Assembly: GCF_008868005.1 (NCBI RefSeq)
Contig: NZ_WAAO01000002.1
Coordinates: 124,001-188,000 of the forward strand
Source of the DNA: Microbacterium algeriense
GTDB taxonomy: Bacteria > Actinomycetota > Actinomycetes > Actinomycetales > Microbacteriaceae
Length of the DNA: 64,000 bases
Direction: 5' to 3'
In this document: positions 54,604-63,244 of the stretch, piece by piece
Layout: every line of letters starts with the position of its first letter
Numbering within the stretch: position 1 is the stretch's first letter
Translations under genes and position numbers: made by a program
Notes under the pieces: generated by a model
What the model saw: the letters and a program-made list of their open reading frames with translations, nothing else
Database searches by the model: none
Told to the model about the DNA's origin: nothing

Positions 54604-54646
54604 GTCGTGCACTCCGGCTGACTCCGACTCCACGAAAGGAGCAAGG

Positions 54647-55576
54647 ATGCTCGCCTATACCCTGCGGCGACTTCTCCAGCTGATCCCGGTCTTCTTCGGT
54701 GCGACGCTTCTCATCTACGCGCTCGTCTTCCTGATGCCGGGTGACCCGATCGCGGCGCTCTTCGGTGACAAACCGCCGAGCCCGCAGCTGCTCGCCACGA
54801 TCCGAGCGCAGTATCACCTGGACGACCCGTTCCTCGTCCAGTACTTCTACTACATCACCGGCGTCTTCAAGGGCGACATGGGAACGACGTTCTCCGGTGA
54901 GTCGGTGAGCACCGTGCTCGCCCGGACGCTTCCGATCACCGGTCGTCTGGCCATCATGGCGATCGCGATCGAGTTCACGCTCGCGATCATCATCGGAACG
55001 CTCTCCGCGCTCCGCAAGGGCAAGTTCTTCGATCACGCCTCGCTGATCGTCTCGCTCGTGTTCCTGTCGATGCCGATCTTCGTCGTCGCCTTCCTCGCGC
55101 AGTACTTCCTGGCCATCAAGCTGGGCTGGTTCCGTCCGACGGTCGGCGGTCAGAACGACTGGGGCGACCTGTGGCTCCCGGCGATCGTGCTCGGGCTGAG
55201 CCTGTATGCGACGAGCATGCGCCTGATGCGCGGCTCGGTGCTCGACACCCTCAACCAGGACTGGGTGCGCACGGCGTACGGCAAGGGACTGTCGCGCAAC
55301 CGCGTGATCCCCGTGCACGTGCTGCGCAACTCCCTGATCCCGGTGATCACCAACTCGGCGACGAACTTCGGTGTCCTCCTCGTCGGAGCGACCGTGACGG
55401 AGTACATCTTCAACATCCCGGGCGTGGGCCAGACCCTCTTCCAGGCGACGTTGCGGCACGAAGGACCGACGATCGTGTCGTTCGTGACGGTGTTCGTCAT
55501 CATCTACGTTCTCGTCAACCTGCTCGTGGACCTGCTCTACGGGCTGCTCGACCCGAGGATCCGCTATGTCAAGTGA
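54647..55576 (+). CDS. Oligopeptide ABC permease, OppB-like (operon 2)
   Basis: 309-aa permease with about six helices; starts LAYTLRRLLQLIPVFFGATLLIYALVF, the usual OppB opening. Coupling loop in NQDWVRTAYGKGLSRNRVIPVHVLRNS. GAAAGGAG precedes the ATG. Overlaps the next gene by 11 nt. Confidence 0.94.
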   Translation: MLAYTLRRLLQLIPVFFGATLLIYALVFLMPGDPIAALFGDKPPSPQLLATIRAQYHLDDPFLVQYFYYITGVFKGDMGTTFSGESVSTVLARTLPITGRLAIMAIAIEFTLAIIIGTLSALRKGKFFDHASLIVSLVFLSMPIFVVAFLAQYFLAIKLGWFRPTVGGQNDWGDLWLPAIVLGLSLYATSMRLMRGSVLDTLNQDWVRTAYGKGLSRNRVIPVHVLRNSLIPVITNSATNFGVLLVGATVTEYIFNIPGVGQTLFQATLRHEGPTIVSFVTVFVIIYVLVNLLVDLLYGLLDPRIRYVK

Positions 55577-56507
55577 CCGTCCCACCCACTACGTCGCACC
55601 GGTGGTGGCCGAACAGCCGCCGACGGATGCCATCAGCGTCAAAGGCAAGCCCGCGAGTCTCTGGCGGGACGCGTGGACAGACCTGCGCCGCCGTCCTTCG
55701 TTCTGGATCTCGCTCGGAATCGTCGCGCTCATCCTGCTGATGGCCCTGTGGCCGACGCTCTTCACGCAGACGCCGCCGAACAACCAGTGCGAGCTCGCGA
55801 ACTCCAACGCGGGACCGGCCGCAGGCCACCCGCTCGGATACACCTTCCAGGGGTGCGACATCTGGTCCCGCATCGTCTGGGGTTCGCGCACGTCCCTCAG
55901 CGTCGGCCTTCTCGCGACCATCATCAGCTCGACGCTCGGACTGATCATGGGCGCCTTCGCCGGCTACTACGGCGGATGGCTCGACGCGGTGCTCTCCCGC
56001 GTCGGCGACATCTTCTTCTCGATCCCCTACATCCTCGCGGCGGTCGTCGTGATGACGGTGTTCTCCCAGTACCGCAACGTCTTCACCCTCGCTCTCGCGA
56101 TCGGTGGATTCGCCTGGGCTGCGACGGCGCGTGTCGTCAGGGCGGAAGTGCTCAGAGTCAAACAGGCTGATTTCGTGATGGCCTCGGCCGCGCTCGGCAA
56201 AGGCCGCTTCGGCACCCTCCTGTCGCACGTGATCCCGAACGCCTTCGCTCCGTTGCTCGTCCTGGCGACGCTGGCTCTCGCCGGCGGTATCGTCGCCGAG
56301 GCGACCCTGAGCTTCCTCGGTGTCGGGCTCGGAAGCGATGTCATGTCCTGGGGCAACGACATCAGCCAGGCGCAGCGCTCTCTGCGTGTCGCGCCGATGG
56401 CGCTGATCTATCCGTCGATCGCGCTCACCATCACGGTGCTCGCGTTCATCCTCCTGGGCGAACTCATCCGAGACGCCCTCGACCCGAGGGCGAGGGCACG
56501 CCGATGA
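55566..56507 (+). CDS. Oligopeptide ABC permease, OppC-like (operon 2)
   Basis: 313-aa permease. Cytoplasmic N-terminus with SLWRDAWTDLRRRPSFWISL, the OppC-type motif, then six helices. Coupling loop EVLRVKQADFVMASAALGKGRFGTLLSHVIPNA. Between helices 1 and 2 is a Cys pair (NNQCELANS and FQGCDIWSR). Overlaps the ATPase gene (ATGA). Confidence 0.94.
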   Translation: MSSDRPTHYVAPVVAEQPPTDAISVKGKPASLWRDAWTDLRRRPSFWISLGIVALILLMALWPTLFTQTPPNNQCELANSNAGPAAGHPLGYTFQGCDIWSRIVWGSRTSLSVGLLATIISSTLGLIMGAFAGYYGGWLDAVLSRVGDIFFSIPYILAAVVVMTVFSQYRNVFTLALAIGGFAWAATARVVRAEVLRVKQADFVMASAALGKGRFGTLLSHVIPNAFAPLLVLATLALAGGIVAEATLSFLGVGLGSDVMSWGNDISQAQRSLRVAPMALIYPSIALTITVLAFILLGELIRDALDPRARARR

Positions 56508-58168
56508 TCGAATCGACAGCTCCGCTGCTGAGCGTTCGCGACCTCACCGTCGCGTTCGACACGCAGAACGGCACACGACAGGTCCTGCACGGCATCAGTT
56601 TCGATGTCATGGCAGGGGAGACGGTCGCGATCGTCGGCGAGTCCGGTTCGGGCAAGTCGACGGCGGCGACCTCGATCATCAAGCTCCTCGCGGGCACGGG
56701 TCGGATCACCGGTGGCAGCATCACTCTGGACGGGGAAGAGCTCACGCATCTCTCCGAACGGGAGATGGAGAGGGTGCGCGGCAGAGCGATCGGCTACGTG
56801 CCGCAGGACCCGATGTCGAATCTCAATCCCGTCTGGAGCATCGGCTTCCAGGTCGAGGAGGCGGTTCGTGCCAACGGTCTCGCGCAGGGCCGCGCTGCGG
56901 TGCGCGCTCGTGCGATCGAGGTGCTCCAGCAGGCGGGGCTCGCCGACGCGGCCAAGCGGCTGCGTCAGTTCCCGCACCAGTTCTCCGGCGGTATGCGCCA
57001 GCGTGCGCTCATCGGCATCGGATTGGCTGCTGACCCGCGGCTGCTGATCGCGGACGAGCCGACCTCGGCGCTCGATGTCACCGTGCAGCGTGTGATCCTC
57101 GACCACATGGCGAGCCTCACCCGCGACCGCGGAACCTCGATGCTGCTGATCACGCACGACCTCGGTCTTGCGGCCGAGCGCGCAGAGCGCCTGATCGTGA
57201 TGCAGAACGGGTCGATCGTGGAATCGGGGCCGAGTAAGGAGATCCTGCAGAACCCGCAGCACCCGTACACCAAGCGCCTCGTCGCGGCGGCACCCAGTGT
57301 GGCTTCGCAGCGCATCCAGGCCGTGGTCGAGGACCGCGGCGTGGAGACGCTCGAGGATCTCGCCGCCATCCCGCCGACGGTGCGGGTGGCCGGCCTCACC
57401 AAGGACTACCGCATCCGTCAGGGTGGGTTCCGCAGTGAGATGTTCCGTGCGGTGGACGACGTGTCGTTCGAGATCCCGCGAGGAAAGACGCTGGCTCTGG
57501 TCGGCGAGTCCGGCTCCGGCAAGTCGACCGTCGCGAAGATGGTTCTGAAGCTCGAGGACCCCACGTCGGGGACGATCGAGATCGACGGCATGGACGTGTC
57601 CGGGTTCTCCCGCGCCCAGTCCTTCGGTCTTCGGCGTCGCATGCAGCCGGTCTTCCAGGACCCGTATGGGTCCTTGGATCCGCTGCGCAACCTCGAGAAC
57701 ACGATCGCGGAACCGCTCGAGATCCACGGCGTGGGCGACCGCGCGTCGCGTCGTGAGCGCGTGCGCGAGCTGCTCGACCAGGTGTCACTGCCGCAGGACC
57801 TGGCCACGCGCTATCCGAGCGAGCTGTCCGGAGGACAACGTCAGCGTGTCGCGATCGCGCGCGCTCTGGCGCTGAAGCCCGACATCGTCGTGCTCGACGA
57901 GGCGGTCTCGGCGCTGGACGTGCTCGTCCAGGCCCAGATCCTCAAGCTGCTGGCCGACCTGCAGACCGAGCTCGGGCTCACCTACCTGTTCATCACGCAC
58001 GACCTCGCGGTGGTGCGTGTCTCGAGCGACCTCGTCTGCGTCATGGAGCGCGGCAGGATCGTCGAGCAGGGCACGGTCGACGAGACCTTCGCCAACCCGA
58101 AGCAGGAGTACACGAGCCGTCTGCTCGAAGCGATCCCCGGTGCGTCCATCCCTCTGGGTGGCCTCTGA
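56504..58168 (+). CDS. Fused dual ABC ATPase (DppD-DppF type, operon 2)
   Basis: 554-aa protein with both ATPases of the importer in one chain. Domain 1: Walker A GESGSGKST near residue 46, FSGGMRQRALIGIGL, LIADEPTSALD. Domain 2: Walker A GESGSGKST near residue 335, LSGGQRQRVAIARAL, VVLDEAVSALD. The linker near residues 262-290 carries the DppD-type tail. Domain 2 has Glu-Ala in place of the more usual Glu-Pro after the Walker B Glu. Ends 2 nt before a membrane protein gene. Confidence 0.93.
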   Translation: MIESTAPLLSVRDLTVAFDTQNGTRQVLHGISFDVMAGETVAIVGESGSGKSTAATSIIKLLAGTGRITGGSITLDGEELTHLSEREMERVRGRAIGYVPQDPMSNLNPVWSIGFQVEEAVRANGLAQGRAAVRARAIEVLQQAGLADAAKRLRQFPHQFSGGMRQRALIGIGLAADPRLLIADEPTSALDVTVQRVILDHMASLTRDRGTSMLLITHDLGLAAERAERLIVMQNGSIVESGPSKEILQNPQHPYTKRLVAAAPSVASQRIQAVVEDRGVETLEDLAAIPPTVRVAGLTKDYRIRQGGFRSEMFRAVDDVSFEIPRGKTLALVGESGSGKSTVAKMVLKLEDPTSGTIEIDGMDVSGFSRAQSFGLRRRMQPVFQDPYGSLDPLRNLENTIAEPLEIHGVGDRASRRERVRELLDQVSLPQDLATRYPSELSGGQRQRVAIARALALKPDIVVLDEAVSALDVLVQAQILKLLADLQTELGLTYLFITHDLAVVRVSSDLVCVMERGRIVEQGTVDETFANPKQEYTSRLLEAIPGASIPLGGL

Positions 58169-58170
58169 TC

Positions 58171-58737
58171 GTGGCGATGCCGAACTCTCCCGAGGACGGG
58201 CGGACCTTCCGCTCGTCCTCGGGCACGGTTGTCATGGTCGTGAGCCTCGCTCTAGCGGTGTTCCTGCTCGGCGACGCCGTCGTGCGCGGAGGCTGGGGGC
58301 AGACGCTGCTGCTGGCGCCCTGGGTGCTGCTCGGGCTGTGGATCATCTACGAGATCAGCTACGTGTCGATGGTCCGCATCGGCGATGACGGGGCGCTCGT
58401 GCAGAACATGCTGCGACGGACGGAGTTCGGCTGGCACCGGGTCCGCGACATCGATCTGCAGTGGCAGCTCAGCTTCGCGTTCGACGACGGCACGGAGCTC
58501 ACCTGTTGGGGTGGGCCGGCCCACGCCCGCCCGAGGCGCAGCAAGATGCGAGATGAGGAAGTGACGGTCTCGGCTTCGTTGCAGAGCCTCACCGACATCC
58601 GCGACCGCTGGCAGGCGGCTGCGGGCCACGCGGCGAGTGCGCCGATCCGCCGTTCCTGGGATACGAAAGCGCTGCTGGCGCTCGCAGGGATCGTGGCGTG
58701 GGCGGTCGTCGCCGTCCTGATCGTCGCCGCTGGCTGA
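58171..58737 (+). CDS. PH-domain-like membrane protein
   Basis: 188-aa protein with helices at about 17-36, 45-65 and 168-186. The soluble part between (about 66-150) has strands typical of bacterial PH-like domains: VRIGDDGALVQNMLRRTEFGWHRVRDIDLQW. Starts 2 nt after the ATPase stop, so it may be co-transcribed, but many genomes carry it elsewhere. GTG at 58171 or ATG at 58177. Function unknown. Confidence 0.75.
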   Translation: MAMPNSPEDGRTFRSSSGTVVMVVSLALAVFLLGDAVVRGGWGQTLLLAPWVLLGLWIIYEISYVSMVRIGDDGALVQNMLRRTEFGWHRVRDIDLQWQLSFAFDDGTELTCWGGPAHARPRRSKMRDEEVTVSASLQSLTDIRDRWQAAAGHAASAPIRRSWDTKALLALAGIVAWAVVAVLIVAAG

Positions 58738-58755
58738 GCAGGATGTGCCACTCGG

Positions 58756-58795
58756 TCACGCGCCCCTGTCCTCGGGCGAGAACAGGGGCGCGTGA
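58756..58795. terminator. Bidirectional terminator
   Basis: 14-bp perfect stem (TCACGCGCCCCTGT and complement) with 12-nt loop between the convergent genes ending at 58737 and 58817. Confidence 0.85.
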
Positions 58796-58816
58796 TCATA
58801 GGGCCCGAGACCTGGT

Positions 58817-59035
58817 TCAGGAATACGAGAACCAGTGGCCGGGCAGGTTGGCGCGGTAGACGCACGGTCCGACGCTGTAACCCTCCTGCATGAAGATCCG
58901 TCGTTCGGCCTGGCAGTAGGCCAGGTCGGTGAACGGGCCGAACCAGGACGCGGCCTGCGCTGCGGCGGCCCCGCCGAACACCATTCCCGTGACGAGGACG
59001 ATGCCTGCGGCTGTTGCGGACAGTTTCTTCTTCAT
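58817..59035 (-). CDS. Small secreted protein with two cysteines
   Basis: 72-aa protein. Sec signal peptide MKKKLSATAAGIVL... with probable cleavage after AQA (about residue 28), leaving a mature peptide of about 44 residues with two Cys (AYCQAERR and GPCVYR), likely disulfide-bonded. Trp/Phe/Tyr-rich. AT-richer than its neighbours (AAGAAGAAA). No family recognised. Similar Cys-pair mini-proteins are known in Actinobacteria but I cannot name one. Confidence 0.7.
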   Translation of the reverse strand: MKKKLSATAAGIVLVTGMVFGGAAAAQAASWFGPFTDLAYCQAERRIFMQEGYSVGPCVYRANLPGHWFSYS

Positions 59036-59163
59036 TCGAATCCCCCCGGATTGTCGTACCCACGACGTCGTGGGTGGCCCCGAGCCTAAGGGGACCCCTG
59101 ACGGGTGTCAACGTCCGTCGAGGGCATCATCGGGTGCGGACGGAGGGCTGAGCGTCCGAGCCG

Positions 59164-60021
59164 TCAGCTCGGGAGTCCGAATAGATCCGGCCAGGTCGCC
59201 GCTGCCCACGGGTAGCCGACGAACACGGTCGCGTCGATGAGGAAATGCGCGACGAGGAAAGGCAGCAGGCGGCCGGACCGCTGGTAGAGCCAGCCGAACA
59301 GCAGCCCCATGGCGAGGTTCCCGATGAACGCGCCGGGCCCCTGATACAGGTGGTAGCTGGCACGTAGGAGCGAGGTCGCGATGATGATCGTCCACGGTGA
59401 CCAGCCGAGCTGCCGCAGCCGCGCGAAGAGGTAGCCGAGCACCACGAACTCCTCCTGCAGGGCAGCCCGCGCCGCGGCGAGGAGCAGGATGGGCACCGTC
59501 CACCAGTGCGCGTCGAGACCGGCGGGGTTGACGGCCACGAACAGTCCGAGCGCTCGTCCGGCGAGGTACAGCCCGAGACCGGGGACGCCGATCGCCACCA
59601 CGAGGAGGATGCCACGGCCCGCGTCGCCGATGACCCGCGTTCCATCGAGTCCGAGCCTGCCCAGGTGCGGACGCCGCGCCTGCCAGAGCAGGAAGCACAC
59701 CAGCAGCACCGGGACGAGGGAGAACCCGATGGAGAGCACCTGATAGATCAGGTCGAAGAGCTCGCGGTCGCTGCGGGAGGGATTGAGCGTCGCCGTCTGA
59801 TCCGCGAGCGGCGTCTCATCGGTCAGGCGGTACGCGAGCTGCACGATCGCGTACACGGCCGACTGGCCGAGACCGAGGGCGAGCACGATGGCGATCTCCC
59901 ACCACAGGCGGCTGCGTCCTTCGCGTCCCTTCGCGGTGTCGGACTCCGACGTGGTGCGAAGGGAGGAAGGCCGCTCGGGGACCGGGGCGGAGCGCTCGGG
60001 AGCCGGGGGAGTGGGGGTCAC
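59164..60021 (-). CDS. CPBP-type intramembrane protease-like protein
   Basis: 285-aa membrane protein with about seven to eight helices. The CPBP/Abi motif region is present but changed: EEFVVLGYLFARLRQLG in place of EEXXXR (Leu instead of Arg at the sixth place), then His in SLLRASYHLYQG and a second His in LVAHFLIDA. N-terminal 35 residues are Pro/Ser-rich. GTG at 60021 is chosen; an in-frame ATG at 60054 is an alternative. Divergent from typA. Protease activity uncertain. Confidence 0.75.
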   Translation of the reverse strand: MTPTPPAPERSAPVPERPSSLRTTSESDTAKGREGRSRLWWEIAIVLALGLGQSAVYAIVQLAYRLTDETPLADQTATLNPSRSDRELFDLIYQVLSIGFSLVPVLLVCFLLWQARRPHLGRLGLDGTRVIGDAGRGILLVVAIGVPGLGLYLAGRALGLFVAVNPAGLDAHWWTVPILLLAAARAALQEEFVVLGYLFARLRQLGWSPWTIIIATSLLRASYHLYQGPGAFIGNLAMGLLFGWLYQRSGRLLPFLVAHFLIDATVFVGYPWAAATWPDLFGLPS

Positions 60022-60069
60022 GATCTCGATGCTACGACCCGTATTCAGGAACATGCCCTGAGCTTGCGT

Positions 60070-60075
60070 TATCCT
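60070..60075 (+). promoter_or_regulatory. -10 element of typA
   Basis: TATCCT about 48 nt before the typA ATG. Confidence 0.35.
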
Positions 60076-60123
60076 GGAACGTCGGCTTCCCGGCGCAACC
60101 CCACACTCTTTGAGGACCCTTGT

Positions 60124-62037
60124 ATGGCGCACGCCCTCCGCTCTGACCTCCGCAACGTCGCAATCGTCGCCCACGTCGACCACGGCAAGACCACTCTTGT
60201 CGACGCGATGCTTCGCCAGACGGGTTCCTTCGGTGAACACTCGCACGTGGAAGAGCGCGCGATGGACTCGAACGACCTCGAGCGTGAGAAGGGCATCACG
60301 ATCCTCGCCAAGAACACGGCGATCACCTACAAGGGCAAGCACGCCGACGGCAAGGAGATCACGATCAACGTGATCGACACCCCCGGCCACGCCGACTTCG
60401 GCGGTGAGGTCGAGCGGGGCCTGTCGATGGTCGACGGCGTCGTGCTCCTCGTCGACGCGAGCGAGGGCCCGCTGCCGCAGACCCGCTTCGTGCTGCGCAA
60501 GGCGCTCGAGGCCAAGCTCCCCGTCATCCTCCTGGTCAACAAGACCGACCGTCCCGATGCCCGCATCGCCGAGGTCGAGGAGGAGGCGCACGACCTGCTG
60601 CTGGGCCTCGCCTCCGACCTGGTCGACGACGTGCCGGACCTCGATGTCGACGCGCTGCTCGACGTGCCGGTGGTCTACGCCTCCGGCCGCGCCGGCGCCG
60701 CGTCGCGGAACCGTCCTGCCGACGGAGCGCTGCCCGACAACGACGACCTCGAGCCCCTGTTCGAAGCGATCCTCGAGCATGTCCCCGCTCCGGCGTACGA
60801 CGACGAGGCTCCGCTGCAGGCCTGGGTCACGAACCTCGACTCCAGCCCGTTCCTCGGCCGACTCGCCCTGCTGCGCGTCTTCAACGGCACGCTCAAGAAG
60901 GGCCAGACGGTGGCCTGGGTGCGCGCCGACGGCACCACGAGCAACGCGCGCATCACCGAGCTGCTCAAGACCCGCGCTCTCGAGCGCTACCCCGCCGAGT
61001 CCGCCGGCCCCGGTGACATCGTCGCGATCGCCGGTTTCGAGAACATCACCATCGGCGAGACCATCGCCGACCCGGAGGACGTCCGTCCGCTTCCCGCGAT
61101 CACGGTCGACGACCCCGCCATCTCGATGACGATCGGCACCAACACCTCGCCCCTCATGGGCAAGGTCAAGGGACACAAGCTCACGGCTCGCATGGTCAAG
61201 GACCGTCTCGACAAGGAGCTCATCGGAAACGTCTCGCTCAAGGTCGTCGACATCGGACGCCCGGATGCGTGGGAGGTGCAGGGCCGCGGCGAGCTGGCCC
61301 TCGCCATCCTCGTCGAGAACATGCGGCGTGAGGGCTTCGAGCTCACGGTCGGCAAGCCGCAGGTGGTCACGAAGAAGATCGACGGCAAGACCTACGAGCC
61401 GTTCGAGCACCTGACCATCGACACGCCGGAGGAGCACCTCGGCGCGATCACGCAGCTGCTGGCGAACCGCAAGGGTCGCATGGAGAACATGACCAACCAC
61501 GGCACCGGCTGGGTGCGCATGGAATTCATCGTCCCGTCGCGCGGCCTGATCGGCTTCCGCAGCGAGTTCCTCACCACGACCCGTGGCACCGGTATCGCGA
61601 ACGCGATCTCGCACGGCTACGAGCCGTGGGCCGGCTCCATCACGACGCGCCAGAACGGATCGATCGTCGCCGACCGTCAGGGCGTCGTCACCCCGTTCGC
61701 CATGATCGCCCTGCAGGAGCGCATGTCGTTCTTCGTGCAGCCCACGCAGGAGGTCTACGAGGGCATGGTCATCGGCGAGAACTCGCGCGCCGACGACATG
61801 GACGTGAACATCACCAAGGAGAAGAAGCTCACCAACATGCGTGCGGCCAGCTCCGACACGTTCGAGTCGATGACGCCTCCGCGCGTGCTGACCCTCGAGG
61901 AGAGCCTCGAGTTCGCCCGTGACGACGAATGCGTCGAGGTCACGCCCGAGGTGGTCCGCATCCGCAAGGTGATCCTCGACCAGACCATCCGCGGTCGCGA
62001 GGCCTCGCGCCTGAAGCGTCAGGACGCGAACGCCTGA
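60124..62037 (+). CDS. typA: Ribosome-binding GTPase TypA/BipA
   Basis: 637-aa translational GTPase. G1 AHVDHGKT (16-23), G2 ERGITIL-type [13 protein letters not shown]3 [12 protein letters not shown]4 NKTDRPDAR. The domain II and BipA-specific C-terminal region ([24 protein letters not shown]) is intact. A small insert near residues 180-215 ([12 protein letters not shown]) is common in actinobacteria. ATG with weak upstream ribosome site. Strong terminator follows. Confidence 0.97.
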   Translation: MAHALRSDLRNVAIVAHVDHGKTTLVDAMLRQTGSFGEHSHVEERAMDSNDLEREKGITILAKNTAITYKGKHADGKEITINVIDTPGHADFGGEVERGLSMVDGVVLLVDASEGPLPQTRFVLRKALEAKLPVILLVNKTDRPDARIAEVEEEAHDLLLGLASDLVDDVPDLDVDALLDVPVVYASGRAGAASRNRPADGALPDNDDLEPLFEAILEHVPAPAYDDEAPLQAWVTNLDSSPFLGRLALLRVFNGTLKKGQTVAWVRADGTTSNARITELLKTRALERYPAESAGPGDIVAIAGFENITIGETIADPEDVRPLPAITVDDPAISMTIGTNTSPLMGKVKGHKLTARMVKDRLDKELIGNVSLKVVDIGRPDAWEVQGRGELALAILVENMRREGFELTVGKPQVVTKKIDGKTYEPFEHLTIDTPEEHLGAITQLLANRKGRMENMTNHGTGWVRMEFIVPSRGLIGFRSEFLTTTRGTGIANAISHGYEPWAGSITTRQNGSIVADRQGVVTPFAMIALQERMSFFVQPTQEVYEGMVIGENSRADDMDVNITKEKKLTNMRAASSDTFESMTPPRVLTLEESLEFARDDECVEVTPEVVRIRKVILDQTIRGREASRLKRQDANA

Positions 62038-62061
62038 GGACATCCCGGAGCACGCTCCGCG

Positions 62062-62103
62062 AGAGGGCCCTGCCCGCGCCGAAAGGCGCCTGCAGGGCCC
62101 TCT
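62062..62103 (+). terminator. Terminator of typA
   Basis: 12-bp stem AGAGGGCCCTGC/GCAGGGCCCTCT enclosing a second small GCGCC-GAAA-GGCGC hairpin, followed by TCTCAT. Confidence 0.82.
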
Positions 62104-62231
62104 TCTCATGTAAATCCCAGGTGAGGGCTAGTTTTCGCTCAGGTTGATGACGCAGACTCGTTGACTTGCGCCTGGGGCGAGCTCCCGATGAGTCCCCTGC
62201 AAGGGCGCACGACGACCCGAAAGTCGAACCC

Positions 62232-63140
62232 ATGCTTCAGAACACCCGTGCGCTTCGGCGCGCCTCCGCGGCGGCCTCCGCTCGCGCCGCAGTCACCGCC
62301 CGACGCCCGATGACCATCTTCGGCACCGTCTGCGCGACCCTCCTCGGTGTCACGCTCAGCGTCGGCCTCGCCTCCGCCCCTGCTGCCGGCGCCGTGGCCC
62401 CCGACGTCGCGGCCGCGTTCCCCCGGACGGTGCTGGGCGCCGACCAGTTCAGCAGCATCGCCGACGACACCCGATCCGCGGTGAGCACTGCCGAGGCCGC
62501 GGCGTCTGTCGCCGACGCCCTGAGCGACGAGGTCGCCGCGTCCGGCCTCGATGTCGGAACGACCGTGAAGGTCGACACCTCCACCCTGGAGGACAGGATC
62601 GATGCCCTCGACGATGCCGAGGTGATGCCGCTGCTGCTGCTGGACACCCGGATGGAGGAGGCCGCCGCGGAGACGCGACGAGTCGTCTCCGAGACGGGCG
62701 TCCTGCGAGACGCGTTCACCGCGGCCCAGCAGAAGAAGGCCGCCGAGGATGCGGCGCGAGCCGCGGCGGAGCAGAAGGCGGCGGAGGAGCACGCTGCGCA
62801 GGAGGCCGCCGCGGCGCTCGCGGCGGCGAACACCGTGGACGGCGCGAAGGCCACGGCCCGGCAGCTGATGGCGAGCACCTACGGCTGGGGCGGAGATCAG
62901 TTCTCCTGCCTGGAGTCGCTGTGGACCAAGGAGTCGGGCTGGAACTACCAGGCCTACAACGCCGACGGCGGCGCCACCGGCATCCCGCAGGCGCTTCCCG
63001 GGAGCAAGATGGCCGCAGCCGGCGCGGACTGGCAGTCCAACGCCGCGACGCAGATCGCCTGGGGTCTCGGCTACATCTCCTCCGCATACGGCACTCCGTG
63101 CAGCGCGTGGTCGCACTCGCAGGCCATGAACTGGTACTGA
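62232..63140 (+). CDS. Secreted transglycosylase-like protein
   Basis: 302-aa exported protein. Arg-rich N-terminus and a hydrophobic segment at about 37-57 as signal or anchor; an Ala/Glu/Lys-rich helical region (about 150-205, AAEQKAAEEHAAQEAAAAL, coiled coil); then a lysozyme-like/transglycosylase-like C-terminal domain starting ARQLMASTYGWGGDQFSCLESLWTKESGWN with the catalytic-type Glu in KESGW and AYNADGGATGIPQALPG. Two Cys in this domain may pair. Probably remodels peptidoglycan. ATG chosen for the Arg-rich start; upstream gap 62104-62231 shows no clear riboswitch. Confidence 0.85.
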   Translation: MLQNTRALRRASAAASARAAVTARRPMTIFGTVCATLLGVTLSVGLASAPAAGAVAPDVAAAFPRTVLGADQFSSIADDTRSAVSTAEAAASVADALSDEVAASGLDVGTTVKVDTSTLEDRIDALDDAEVMPLLLLDTRMEEAAAETRRVVSETGVLRDAFTAAQQKKAAEDAARAAAEQKAAEEHAAQEAAAALAAANTVDGAKATARQLMASTYGWGGDQFSCLESLWTKESGWNYQAYNADGGATGIPQALPGSKMAAAGADWQSNAATQIAWGLGYISSAYGTPCSAWSHSQAMNWY

Positions 63141-63244
63141 GTCGGGCCGCAGTCAGCACGCGGAGACGCGCACTAGCCGGGGAGGCGCGTCGAGGACTAC
63201 GGTGACTGTGACGGCTGGGGGCGTCGCGAATCCGAGGAGGACGT

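Noticed and set aside
59164..62109. Very long minus-strand open frame across typA
   Set aside because: Only the last 285 codons code for the CPBP-like protein; the rest is the antisense of typA.
62104..62231. Possible c-di-AMP (ydaO-type) riboswitch before the transglycosylase-like gene
   Set aside because: Such genes often carry one, but I could not find the conserved ydaO core in this 128-nt gap.
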